Shown: one piece after another, positions 16,993-24,974 of the stretch
Layout: every line of letters begins with the position of its first letter
Numbering within the stretch: the stretch's first letter is position 1
Assembly: GCA_041741415.1 (NCBI GenBank)
Contig: JBGSKC010000036.1
Location: 310,001-374,000 of the forward strand
DNA length: 64,000 nucleotides
Direction of reading: 5' to 3'
Source: JANQTF01 sp041741415
GTDB lineage: Bacteria; Bacteroidota; Bacteroidia; J057
Notes under the pieces: model-generated
The model's database searches: none
The model's input: only the letters and a program-made list of their open reading frames with translations
Told to the model about the DNA's origin: nothing
Position numbers and translations under genes: made by a program

Positions 16993-19900
16993 TTATCTCA
17001 CTACAATCCTGCGACCGGTAGTACCACGGCTGGTTGTTACCTGCACGAAGTAAATACCTGCAGCTTGGTTGCGGAGGTTGAACTCCTGATCCACCACGAG
17101 GGCGTTGCGGACTTCAACAGCTTCCACTACCTGGCCATTCAGGTTCACGATGGCGATTTGCACATCTTCTACCCGGTCCAATTCGAGGCTCAGGGTGAAG
17201 CGACCGCCGTTGGGGTTCGGGAACATGCGCATGGAGGTAATTCCAGCAGCAAGCTCATCGTCAATGCTAATGTTTGTTTCCACCCGACCAGCTACCACAA
17301 CAGAATCCACAGTAACACAGCCATTGGCATCTGTTGCCGTTACGATGTAAGTACCACCGTTAAGGCCAAAGATGAAGTTGGTAGAACCGGTGAATCCATC
17401 GGGACCCGTCCAGGCAAATTCCACAGGATCTGTACCACCAGTGTAGTTAAGGGTTGCGAAGCCACTAAAGGGAGGGACCGTATCTGTGTTTGGGTTCGAA
17501 GACAGAGCCAGGATCAACTGAGCAGGGGCGGTTACATCCACGGAGGTATTGCTGGTACAGCCGTTTGCGTCTGTGACGGTCACGGTGTAGGTGCCAGCAG
17601 CGAGTCCGGTGAGGGAGTTAGTGGTAGCGCCAGTATTCCATACATAGCTGAGGGTTCCGGTTCCGCCGACGGCGGAAGCATTGGTAGAACCAGTTGCATC
17701 ACCAAAACAAAGCGCGTTGGTAGCGCTGGCGTTCAGCGAAATGGCAGTCGGCTCAGCGATCGTCACAGAGGTCACAGACTGGCAGCCGAGGTTGTCGGTA
17801 ACTGTCAGCGTGCTGGTACCAGAAGGCAATGCGGTTGCGATGGCGGTAGTTTCGCCATTGCTCCAGAGGTAGGAGGCAACGGTTGCAGCACCAACAGGAA
17901 CAGCGGTAACAGCGGCATATCCGTTTCCGTCGCCGAAGCAGGAAATGTTTGAAGTAGAATCCACCGTAAGGACAGGAGCGTCAGCGTTGTTCAGCACCAC
18001 GTCGATGTTGTCTGTACAGCCAGCTTCGTCGGTCACTGTTACTGTGTAAACACCGGCAGCGAGGCCAGAAGCCATGGGGGTGGTAACAGCCCCGGCGTTG
18101 GCGCTCCACTCGTAGGTGTAGGTACCAAGACCACCAGCGGCGTTGACCATGATAGAACCATTGGAGGCTCCGCAACCAGGCAGGGTAGGCGTTACAGTAT
18201 TGGTGAAGGGATTCTCCTTACAGTTGTAGAAGAACTCTGCGTCGATGGTGTAATCAGCGTTGGTGTAGCCCACATTTCCGAAGTACCAGAAGGAAGACGG
18301 GTTCAGCAAGCTGATATTGGTGCCAACGTCGATGATGACCACAGGAATGCGGTAAGCATTGGCACCGACATTGAGGCTCACTGGAGCAACGTGAGGCATT
18401 ACAGCCCGTGACACCCAGGTAGCATCGTCGCCAGTCCAGTTGGTCACCTGGGTCAGCTTCAAGTTGTCGACATCCAGGGAGCGGGTAAACAGGTTGGGGT
18501 TGCTGTTGTCGTTGTCGCCGAAATTTCCGGTTGTGTCGGATTCGGTCCAGACGAAGAACACCTTGCTGCCATCCTGAGAGCGGCTCATCTGGGTGTAGGG
18601 GTCTGCGGTAGCAGCGTCAGAGGGTTCAGGTGAGCCTACAAGTCCGAAATCTCCCCGGAAAGTCGTTTGCGGGTAGAGTACGATCATGTTGGGATCGCCG
18701 AAGCTGTCGAGGGTAAAGTCGCAGGCAAACATCCGCAAGCCTGAGGAGATGGAGTAGTTTGGCGTTCCACGCTCTCCGCCAGCATTGTTTGAAGCAGCGT
18801 TTCCAACAATGGCGAGGAAGTGGAAATTGCCATTTTTGTCCACAGTCACGTCGTGGTCAAAGCCACAAGTAGGCACGCCGGTTCCAGCCGGGAGGGTGTC
18901 ACCGCTCGTTGTGTCCACCACGATCCAGAACGACTGGAGGGTGTCAACGAGTTCCTGAAACTGGCGCATTTTGATTTCGAAGGGATCTCCCCAGGTTTGG
19001 CCACCATCAGAAGATTTGGCGAGGATCGGCAAGAAAACGGAGTCGCGGTCGATGATGTCGCCAAGCAGGGAAAGGTAACCGACAGTTCCATCCGGGCTAA
19101 AGGCAATGTTGGGAGTGGTGCGTGCGGTGGAAGAATCGGTAGCATTAGCCGAAAGGTAGCTAACAAAAGGCATATTGTAGGTTTTGGCAACAGTCCAGTT
19201 AACATCTCCGGTGGCAGCGTCATATACTCCTTTGTTGAGGAAAATTTCGGTACCAACAAGGCCGGCAGTGCCTCCTGGATCGAAAGACCAGGCAGCATAC
19301 CAGTATTCGCCCGGAACCCGCTCAGTGAGGGAATAGGAGAAATACTGATCAAAGTTTTGATAGAGATAAGCCTCCTGAGAGATGGTCGCAGTACCGGTTG
19401 GGTTTTGTACCACACCGGTGACTATGCCATCCCAGCCTTCACCGCTGGGGGCAAGGACCGGACCTGTATACACCCCAATGAGAGCGGCATTAGTAGCGCC
19501 ACCAGTAGGGTTGGAGAGCAGGAAGTTGGGATAACGGGAGGCCTGTGTGTAGGTAGGATTCAGTGGGCCGATGCCATAACAACCGGCAGGAGTGCTGGCA
19601 GCATTGGAGGTACCAGCGGAACCGTTGTTAAAGTTAAGGCCGCCATCCACAGAAACAGAGGCGCGATAAAGGCCGTTTTCCGTGGTAGCACCACCGCATT
19701 GGCCGATGTTCTGACGGTAAATAAATCCAACAGCGCCACCGCCAACTGTGTTTACAGCTGAGATTTGGTTGGCTTCAGGTACCAGGAAGGTGAAAGCGTT
19801 GGAGCTTTCACCGATCTTGATGGCCGTTACGGCGTCGGTGGTAACAGTACCCATGGGAACGCCGGTGCTGGTGCCAGCGGGGAGTTCAACCAAAGGCTCA

Positions 19901-20022
19901 TTCCAGTTCCGTTGGATCTGGGTGTGTTGCTGGGCTTGGCCAGCAGGGATAATGCGCGACGACTGTGCCCAAACTGGGGCAAACACCAGCATCGCTACGA
20001 GGAAAGTCAACGTTTTTCTCAT
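16993..20022 (-). CDS. Large secreted SprB-repeat protein with T9SS type A sorting domain
   Basis: The ATG at 20022, preceded by AGGTGAG, gives 1009 residues; an ATG at 20040 is also possible. Signal peptide MRKTLTFLVAMLVFAPVWAQ. The first ~600 residues read like a beta-propeller-type extracellular domain (repeated SPDGTVGYLSLLG, SQDGSKVFFVWTE and similar). About residues 605-910 hold several SprB-type repeats (units such as GGTGTLSYVWNTGATTNSL followed by GTYTVTVTDANGC). A final type A sorting domain starts MRMFPNPNGGRFTLSLELD. SprB-like repeats occur in surface adhesins that support gliding. The exact role here is unknown. Confidence 0.85.
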   Translation of the reverse strand: MRKTLTFLVAMLVFAPVWAQSSRIIPAGQAQQHTQIQRNWNEPLVELPAGTSTGVPMGTVTTDAVTAIKIGESSNAFTFLVPEANQISAVNTVGGGAVGFIYRQNIGQCGGATTENGLYRASVSVDGGLNFNNGSAGTSNAASTPAGCYGIGPLNPTYTQASRYPNFLLSNPTGGATNAALIGVYTGPVLAPSGEGWDGIVTGVVQNPTGTATISQEAYLYQNFDQYFSYSLTERVPGEYWYAAWSFDPGGTAGLVGTEIFLNKGVYDAATGDVNWTVAKTYNMPFVSYLSANATDSSTARTTPNIAFSPDGTVGYLSLLGDIIDRDSVFLPILAKSSDGGQTWGDPFEIKMRQFQELVDTLQSFWIVVDTTSGDTLPAGTGVPTCGFDHDVTVDKNGNFHFLAIVGNAASNNAGGERGTPNYSISSGLRMFACDFTLDSFGDPNMIVLYPQTTFRGDFGLVGSPEPSDAATADPYTQMSRSQDGSKVFFVWTESDTTGNFGDNDNSNPNLFTRSLDVDNLKLTQVTNWTGDDATWVSRAVMPHVAPVSLNVGANAYRIPVVIIDVGTNISLLNPSSFWYFGNVGYTNADYTIDAEFFYNCKENPFTNTVTPTLPGCGASNGSIMVNAAGGLGTYTYEWSANAGAVTTPMASGLAAGVYTVTVTDEAGCTDNIDVVLNNADAPVLTVDSTSNISCFGDGNGYAAVTAVPVGAATVASYLWSNGETTAIATALPSGTSTLTVTDNLGCQSVTSVTIAEPTAISLNASATNALCFGDATGSTNASAVGGTGTLSYVWNTGATTNSLTGLAAGTYTVTVTDANGCTSNTSVDVTAPAQLILALSSNPNTDTVPPFSGFATLNYTGGTDPVEFAWTGPDGFTGSTNFIFGLNGGTYIVTATDANGCVTVDSVVVAGRVETNISIDDELAAGITSMRMFPNPNGGRFTLSLELDRVEDVQIAIVNLNGQVVEAVEVRNALVVDQEFNLRNQAAGIYFVQVTTSRGTTGRRIVVR
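17510..18210 (-). repeat. SprB-like protein repeats inside the 16993 gene
   Basis: Three to four degenerate repeats of roughly 75-85 codons, each containing an aromatic-Trp strand (YEWSANAG, YLWSNGET, YVWNTGAT, FAWTGPDG) and then a TVTVTD-x-x-GC motif. They are visible directly in the translation. Confidence 0.75.
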
Positions 20023-20048
20023 AGTCTCACCTGATTTCATTCAAGTAA

Positions 20049-20080
20049 CAAAGGTTTTGGTTTCGGATAGAAAGTCCAAA
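20049..20080 (-). promoter_or_regulatory. Promoter of the SprB-repeat gene
   Basis: On the minus strand, TTTGG (20080-20076) is followed after a 20-base spacer by AACCTTTG (20056-20049), one mismatch from TAnnTTTG. It lies 27 bases before the start at 20022. Confidence 0.55.
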
Positions 20081-20398
20081 TTAGGGCTTTCTTCTCACAA
20101 CAAAAAACAATCAGCCCTGCTCCTACCCTACCCTGACCTGAAATTCATCCTTCATCTCCTGCTTAGAGCATCGAATTCAAATATTACAATTATATCATTT
20201 TTGCCAAATTCCCGCCACTCAACGACCAGAAAAGTAAGGGCTCTTTCGTTTTTTTAGAAAAATTCCGTTCACCTTGCTTATCTGCAAATTGATCGCGTAA
20301 GTATTTGACAACCAAATGTTTAAATCAAATGTCACCCTGGTTCCTCACTCCTTTTTTTCAAAAACTGCCTTCCCTGTATCTGTTTTTCCGCAACCACA

Positions 20399-20431
20399 TT
20401 TGGAAGTCTCCGTTTTGCACCTCTACCTTTG
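20399..20431 (+). promoter_or_regulatory. Promoter of the metY transcript
   Basis: TTTGG (20399-20403) and a perfect TACCTTTG (20424-20431), with 21 bases between the TTG and the -7 element, match the Bacteroidota consensus. The predicted start, about 7 bases after the -7 box, lies roughly 20 bases before the riboswitch. Confidence 0.75.
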
Positions 20432-20458
20432 AGCCCATGCCGCAGGCCTAGTGCCAAC

Positions 20459-20561
20459 GGTATTCAGCTATCAAGAATGAGGCGAGAGATCTGGCTCGAT
20501 GACCCTCTGGCAACCTTCCTCTGGAAACGGTGCCCCATCCAGCCCACTTGGGAAAAATACC
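20459..20561 (+). promoter_or_regulatory. SAM-I (S-box) riboswitch upstream of metY
   Basis: The sequence holds the S-box landmarks in order: a P1 stem GGTATT (20459-20464) pairing with AATACC (20556-20561), the conserved TATCAAGA (20469-20476), the purine-rich GAGGCGAGAGA, TGGCTCGATGA, the hallmark TGGCAACC (20508-20515) and GGTGCC (20529-20534). SAM-I riboswitches shut off sulfur-amino-acid genes when S-adenosylmethionine is plentiful. It is 265 bases before metY. No obvious terminator follows, so the output could be translational or use a more distant structure. Confidence 0.85.
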
Positions 20562-20756
20562 TTAATACCCAGAAAATGAACTCTTTTCCTCCCGCGGCCA
20601 TCTTCCTCCTCTCACCCACTTCCTGCAAGCTCACACAACGCAAGCGCTCTGCCTGTTGTTGTTGTTGCTAATCCCCTCCCGCGCTGACTTTTCGGCCATG
20701 CCAGGTTTTCCTGGTTCCCCGGTCGCATCTGTCTGTTTGCCTGGAGGGTATCCTGA

Positions 20757-20776
20757 TTTAGACCAATCGGTCTAAA
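20757..20776 (+). promoter_or_regulatory. TetR/NemR-type operator-like palindrome before metY
   Basis: TTTAGACC (20757-20764) and GGTCTAAA (20769-20776) form a perfect 8+8 palindrome with the 4-base spacer aatc. The core TAGACC-N4-GGTCTA is, as I recall, the same as the E. coli NemR box, a TetR-family regulator responding to electrophiles and oxidants. It is followed by A's, not T's, so it is not a terminator on this strand. The palindrome ends 49 bases before the metY ATG. No TetR-family gene is in the window. Confidence 0.55.
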
Positions 20777-20825
20777 AAATCCATTGTTACTCATTTTCCA
20801 TTCACCCTTTATCTTTTCAATTGCC

Positions 20826-22151
20826 ATGAGCCAGAAGTATCGGTTCGAAACGCTCCAACTCCACGCTGGTCAGGAAGAAGTCGAAGGCACCACCCGGTCC
20901 CGTGCTGTTCCGATTTACCAGACCACTTCCTACACATTCCGCGACAGCGACCACGCTGCCAAGCTCTTTTCCCTGCAGGAATTTGGCAACATCTACACCC
21001 GGATCATGAACCCCACCACTGATGTGTTTGAAAAGCGCATCGCCGCCCTGGAAGGCGGAGTGGCGGCAGTGGCTACTTCTTCCGGGCAGTCTGCACAGTT
21101 TTTGGCCCTCAACAACATCGTCGAAACAGGCCAGAACATCGTTTCTTCTTCTCACCTTTATGGCGGCACCTACAACCAGTTCAAGGTTGCCTTCAAGCGT
21201 CTGGGTATTGACGTCCGCTTTGCCGAAGGGGTCAATCCGGCTTCCTTCGAAGCCCTGATCGACGAAAACACACGTGCCTTGTATGTTGAGACCATCGGGA
21301 ACCCTGAATACAGTGTTCCTGACTTTGAGGCACTTGCCAAAATCGGCCAGAAATACGGCATTCCACTTGTGGTCGACAACACCTTTGGGGCAGGTGGTTA
21401 CCTGGCTCAACCAATTGCCTACGGCGCAAATGTGGTGACTCATTCTGCCACCAAATGGATCGGCGGTCATGGCACCAGCATAGGCGGGGTAATCGTTGAT
21501 GGCGGCAATTTCGACTACGGCAGCGGAAAGTTCCGACAGTTTTCTGAGCCTGCCGAAGGATACCATGGCTTGGTGTTTAACGATGTGTTTGGCATTGGCA
21601 ACCCGCTTGGCCTTCCCAATATCGCTTTTGCTATTCGGGTGAGGGTGGAAGGGCTCCGTGACTTTGGTCCTGCGCTGTCTCCGTTCAATGCCTTCCAGCT
21701 TCTTCAGGGCGTGGAAACACTGTCGCTGAGGGTGCAGAAAACCTCCGACAATGCTGTGGCACTGGCCAAATGGTTTGCCGCACATCCTCAGGTGGAGCGC
21801 GTCAAATACGTTGGATTGCCCAATCACCCCTCCCATCAGCAGGCGTTGAAGTACCTGAAAAATGGCTTCGGCGGCGTGTTTTCGGTAGAGCTGAAAGGCA
21901 ACCGTGAAACGACGGCAGCTTTTGTCAACAGCCTGAACCTCGTGAGCCATTTGGCCAATGTTGGCGACGCCAAAACCCTGATCATTCACCCGGCCTCCAC
22001 CACACACCAGCAACTGAGCGATGAGGAGCAACGGGCTGCAGGAGTATCTCCCACGGGTTTGCGCATTTCTGCCGGCATTGAACACATTGACGACTTGAAA
22101 GAAGACTTCCAGCAGGCCTTTGAGCGCGTGTTTGCGCCTGTGCATGCGTAA
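20826..22151 (+). CDS. metY: O-acetylhomoserine sulfhydrylase / aminocarboxypropyltransferase
   Basis: A 441-residue PLP enzyme of the Cys/Met metabolism family that makes homocysteine (or methionine) from O-acetylhomoserine and sulfide. Features: YRFETLQLHAGQ at the N-terminus, YQTTSYTFRDSDHAA, YTRIMNPTTDVFEKRIAALEGG, and the PLP-lysine motif HSATKWIGGHGTSIGG (Lys about residue 210). Length of about 440 is diagnostic for MetY as opposed to MetB/MetC (about 380-400). The upstream SAM-I riboswitch confirms the methionine role. The ATG at 20826 is chosen because it begins the conserved MSQKYRFETLQ. Confidence 0.95.
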   Translation: MSQKYRFETLQLHAGQEEVEGTTRSRAVPIYQTTSYTFRDSDHAAKLFSLQEFGNIYTRIMNPTTDVFEKRIAALEGGVAAVATSSGQSAQFLALNNIVETGQNIVSSSHLYGGTYNQFKVAFKRLGIDVRFAEGVNPASFEALIDENTRALYVETIGNPEYSVPDFEALAKIGQKYGIPLVVDNTFGAGGYLAQPIAYGANVVTHSATKWIGGHGTSIGGVIVDGGNFDYGSGKFRQFSEPAEGYHGLVFNDVFGIGNPLGLPNIAFAIRVRVEGLRDFGPALSPFNAFQLLQGVETLSLRVQKTSDNAVALAKWFAAHPQVERVKYVGLPNHPSHQQALKYLKNGFGGVFSVELKGNRETTAAFVNSLNLVSHLANVGDAKTLIIHPASTTHQQLSDEEQRAAGVSPTGLRISAGIEHIDDLKEDFQQAFERVFAPVHA

Positions 22152-22278
22152 AGATGATTTGGGAAGGAAGAGAGGGCGAATGAATTGATTATCAACCGTT
22201 TCACCCTTTCTTCCTCCGCTCCTCTCCAGACGAACCTATTCCCTTCCTGTTAATTTACCAGCCTAATTTACCTGCATC

Positions 22279-22728
22279 ATGAGTGTATTGACGTTTTCGC
22301 TGCGCGGCAAAAGCGCCAGCGCCACGAAGTTTGTTGCCCGGGCAAGGCAATTTGAAATTGTGGTGGATGAACCACCCAGCCTTGGCGGATTGGATGAAGC
22401 TGCCAATCCGGTTGAATATCTCCTGGCGAGCTACGCTGGTTGTCTGAATGTAGTGGCTCATTTGGTTGCAAAAGAGCAGGGACTGGACCTGGGCGGCCTG
22501 GAAATTGATCTCGAAGGAGACCTGGACCCCAGCCGCTTTTTGGGATTGTCGCGCCTGGACAGGGCGGGCTATCAGGCATTGACTGTTCGCCTGATTCCGG
22601 GGAATAAGCTCCCCAAAAAAGCACTGGATGCCTGGTTGAAGGAAGTATCCGATCGTTGCCCCGTGAGCGACAACCTCAGCAACGAAACCCCGGTGGAGCT
22701 GTTTCTGGCGAGCGCAGCTTACGCCTGA
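22279..22728 (+). CDS. OsmC-family redox protein
   Basis: A 149-residue OsmC/Ohr-fold protein. The family's two reactive cysteines appear to be Cys in ASYAGCLNVVAHLVA (about residue 55) and Cys in VSDRCPVSDNLSNETPVEL (about residue 130). The NPVEYLLASYAGC block is the classical OsmC signature. Such proteins reduce organic hydroperoxides or handle thiol-reactive compounds. It lies 127 bases after metY on the same strand, with no clear terminator between them, so it may share the metY transcript and its NemR-like operator. Confidence 0.85.
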   Translation: MSVLTFSLRGKSASATKFVARARQFEIVVDEPPSLGGLDEAANPVEYLLASYAGCLNVVAHLVAKEQGLDLGGLEIDLEGDLDPSRFLGLSRLDRAGYQALTVRLIPGNKLPKKALDAWLKEVSDRCPVSDNLSNETPVELFLASAAYA

Positions 22729-22822
22729 AGAAGCCAGCAAAGGATAGAACCTGGCAGGGAGAGAGGCGGGCAACTGTCATTCTCCTTGTTTTTTTTGGAA
22801 AGGACGAAGCGAATGGAGTGGC

Positions 22823-22848
22823 AAAAAAAACGCCTCCCGAGGGAGGCG
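22823..22848 (-). terminator. Intrinsic terminator after rpsB
   Basis: On the minus strand, a perfect 8-bp stem CGCCTCCC/GGGAGGCG with a 2-base loop (22848-22831) is followed by eight T (22830-22823). It closes the ribosomal operon. Confidence 0.9.
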
Positions 22849-22878
22849 AAATTATAAGCTGACAAGCAAGGCGAAAGA

Positions 22879-23691
22879 TTAATCTTCGCTTTCTTCGTCA
22901 TCGTTGTCATTGTCGTCAGTGTCTGGGGCTTCGTGGGTAGTACCCTCGCTGCCTTCGCGCTGGCGATTGGCTTCGTTTTTAACGCGGTCATCTTCTTTGC
23001 GCTTTTTGCGCTCTTCGAGGCCTTCAGCGATGGCATCGGAGATGGTGCGAAGAATCAACTGAACCGACTTGGTGGCATCGTCGTTGGCTGGGATGGGGAA
23101 GTCAACGAGATTGGGGTCGGAGTTGGTATCGACCATGGCAAGCGTTGGGATGTTGAGCTTCTTGGCCTCAGCAATGGCGATATGCTCTTTGGAGATATCG
23201 ACGATGAAGAGGGCCGAAGGCAGACGGTTGAGGTCGGCAATCCCACCAAGCACTTTGTCGAGCTTAGCCTGCTCACGGGAGAGCATGAGGCGTTCTTTCT
23301 TGTTGATACGCTCGAAGGTTCCATCGACTTTCATTTTCTCGATGTTCTTCATGCGCTTGATGCTCTTGCGAACCGTAGCGAAGTTGGTGAGCATGCCACC
23401 GAGCCAGCGCTCAGTCACGTAGGGCATACCTACTCGCCGGGCTTCTGACTCGACGATTTCCTTTGCTTGCTTCTTGGTGGCAACGAAGAGGATCTTCCGT
23501 CCGGAAATTGCGAGTTGTTTGGCAGCGCGGGCGGCCTCATCAAGCATCCGGTGGGTTTTGTTCAGATCGATGATGTGAATCCCGTTGCGCTCCATAAAGA
23601 TATAGGGAGCCATGCGGGGATTCCACTTTTTGCGGAGGTGGCCAAAGTGGACACCTGCATCCAACAAATTCTGATAGCTGGGTAACTGCAT
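22879..23691 (-). CDS. rpsB: 30S ribosomal protein S2
   Basis: A 270-residue S2 protein. Starts MQLPSYQNLLDAGVHFGHLR, followed by the family motifs WNPRMAPYIFMERNGIHIIDL, TERWLGGMLTNFATV and TLAMVDTNSDPNLVDFPIPAND. The last ~45 residues after the conserved core are a charged, very acidic tail rich in Asp, Glu and Asn, longer than in E. coli S2. It is the third gene of rplM-rpsI-rpsB (18-base gap to rpsI). tsf, which usually follows rpsB, is absent: a terminator lies directly downstream. Confidence 0.98.
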   Translation of the reverse strand: MQLPSYQNLLDAGVHFGHLRKKWNPRMAPYIFMERNGIHIIDLNKTHRMLDEAARAAKQLAISGRKILFVATKKQAKEIVESEARRVGMPYVTERWLGGMLTNFATVRKSIKRMKNIEKMKVDGTFERINKKERLMLSREQAKLDKVLGGIADLNRLPSALFIVDISKEHIAIAEAKKLNIPTLAMVDTNSDPNLVDFPIPANDDATKSVQLILRTISDAIAEGLEERKKRKEDDRVKNEANRQREGSEGTTHEAPDTDDNDNDDEESED

Positions 23692-23709
23692 ATCGGTAAG
23701 ATCCCTGAA

Positions 23710-24102
23710 TTAACGCTTAGAAAATTGGCTGCTCTTCCTTGCCTTGCGCAAACCGGGCTTTTTACGCTCGACGCGGCGGGAATCGCGGGTAAGGAAGCCA
23801 AACTTTTTCAGTCCTGGCCTGTGTTCTTCGCTCAGTTCGGTGAGAGCGCGGGAAATGCCGAGGCGGATGGCTTCGGCTTGCCCTTTAATACCTCCGCCAT
23901 AGACATTGACGCGAATGTCGAAGGCATCCTTACTTAGCTCAAGCACACGAAATGGGTCTGTGACCCTCAGGGCTAGGGAGTCCACCGGAAAGTATTCGTT
24001 CAGCGAACGCTTGTTGATCTCGAGGGTGCCGGACCCACCTTCTTGGAGGAACACCCGAGCGATAGCGCGCTTTCTCCGGCCTACTGAAATTATTTGACTC
24101 AT
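23710..24102 (-). CDS. rpsI: 30S ribosomal protein S9
   Basis: A 130-residue S9 protein with the typical start MSQIISVGRRKRAIARVFLQ, the middle motif VNVYGGGIKGQAEAIRLGI, and the basic C-terminus KKPGLRKARKSSQFSKR, whose Lys-Arg end contacts P-site tRNA. It lies 26 bases after rplM and 18 before rpsB. Confidence 0.98.
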   Translation of the reverse strand: MSQIISVGRRKRAIARVFLQEGGSGTLEINKRSLNEYFPVDSLALRVTDPFRVLELSKDAFDIRVNVYGGGIKGQAEAIRLGISRALTELSEEHRPGLKKFGFLTRDSRRVERKKPGLRKARKSSQFSKR

Positions 24103-24128
24103 CGTTGGGAAAGTCTAAGCTCTGTAAA

Positions 24129-24572
24129 TTAGAGTTCGAGTGGTTGGGGCTCTTGAGCCTGGTGCGGATGTTCTGCCCCTGCATACACGCGCAGGTTACG
24201 AAACAACTCACGGCCGAGCGTGTTTTTCGGAAGCATGCCTTTTACAGCGGCTTCCACGATGCGACCGGGATGCTTTGCCAGCATATCGGAAGCGACCACA
24301 GTGCGCTGGCCACCGGGGTAGCCAGTGTGGCGGATGTACTCTTTCTGCGACCATTTGGCGCCGGTGAGACGCACTTTGTCTGCGTTGATCACGATCACGT
24401 TGTCACCGCAATCCACATGGGGGGTGAAGGAAGTTTTGTGCTTCCCACGGAGAATTGCAGCAACCTGACTGGCCAAACGGCCCAGCACTTTGCCTTCAGC
24501 ATCGACGATAAGCCACTGCTTTTCGACGGTGTTTTTGTTGGCAGACAGGGTTTTATAACTTCTTGAGTCCAT
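24129..24572 (-). CDS. rplM: 50S ribosomal protein L13
   Basis: A 147-residue L13 protein: KQWLIVDAEGKVLGRLASQV near the N-terminus, the HVDCGDNVIVINADKVRLTG block, and the PKNTLGRELFRNLRVYAGAEHPHQAQ end. It is the first gene of the minus-strand ribosomal operon, 55 bases downstream of a putative -7 element. Confidence 0.98.
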   Translation of the reverse strand: MDSRSYKTLSANKNTVEKQWLIVDAEGKVLGRLASQVAAILRGKHKTSFTPHVDCGDNVIVINADKVRLTGAKWSQKEYIRHTGYPGGQRTVVASDMLAKHPGRIVEAAVKGMLPKNTLGRELFRNLRVYAGAEHPHQAQEPQPLEL

Positions 24573-24630
24573 CCTAAATTACTTGCTCTGCGAAATGGCT
24601 GTGCAATTACGGAGATTTTACCAAAACAAC

Positions 24631-24657
24631 CAAAGGTATTGGGAAAATTGGAGTCAA
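24631..24657 (-). promoter_or_regulatory. Putative promoter of rplM-rpsI-rpsB
   Basis: On the minus strand a perfect -7 TACCTTTG (24638-24631) lies 58 bases before the rplM ATG. The nearest TTG (24657-24655) gives a 16-base spacer, shorter than the usual 19-21, so the -33 assignment is uncertain. The remaining sequence up to 24974 (region 24573-24974, about 400 bases) shows no gene I can support; it is AT-rich and must also hold the promoter of the plus-strand gene. Confidence 0.5.
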
Positions 24658-24974
24658 AATCCCGACAGACGGTTGCCTGTTTCTTTTCTCAGAATTGCAC
24701 AAATGAGAATGAGGCTGCAAAGTTAGGAAGTTTTTTGATCAGGCCAAGAGGGAAAGTACAAATTCTCTACATTATCCTGTGTTGGCTGCTTTGGTCGCCT
24801 GCTTTCCATAACTTCCCACCTGCAGGCTCGTTGTTATGGGTAATCCTGTGGGCTGGGTTGAGAGAATGTTATTTTATAACAAGCTGCCAGTCACCACTTT
24901 ACCTTTTTTTCGGAGTCCTGCGTTCTCCCGTTTCCTTCTGGCTCTCTGTTCGCCCTTTAGCCATTGTTCGTCTT

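Noticed and set aside
18820..19761. 313-codon plus-strand frame opposite the SprB-repeat gene
   Set aside because: Shadow of a repetitive beta-rich gene with strong codon bias; no recognisable motif.
20429..20671. 80-codon frame on the plus strand before metY
   Set aside because: It overlaps the SAM-I riboswitch; the conserved RNA blocks explain the sequence.
20757..20776. Palindrome before metY as an intrinsic terminator
   Set aside because: It is followed by A-rich, not T-rich sequence on the gene's strand, so an operator is preferred.
22933..23448. 171-codon plus-strand frame opposite rpsB
   Set aside because: Antisense to rpsB; S2 is certain on the minus strand.
24639..24974. 112-residue in-frame extension upstream of the T9SS type B protein
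   Set aside because: It precedes a clean signal peptide, has no domain-like sequence and crosses the likely promoter zone of the ribosomal operon; the ATG at 24975 fits better.
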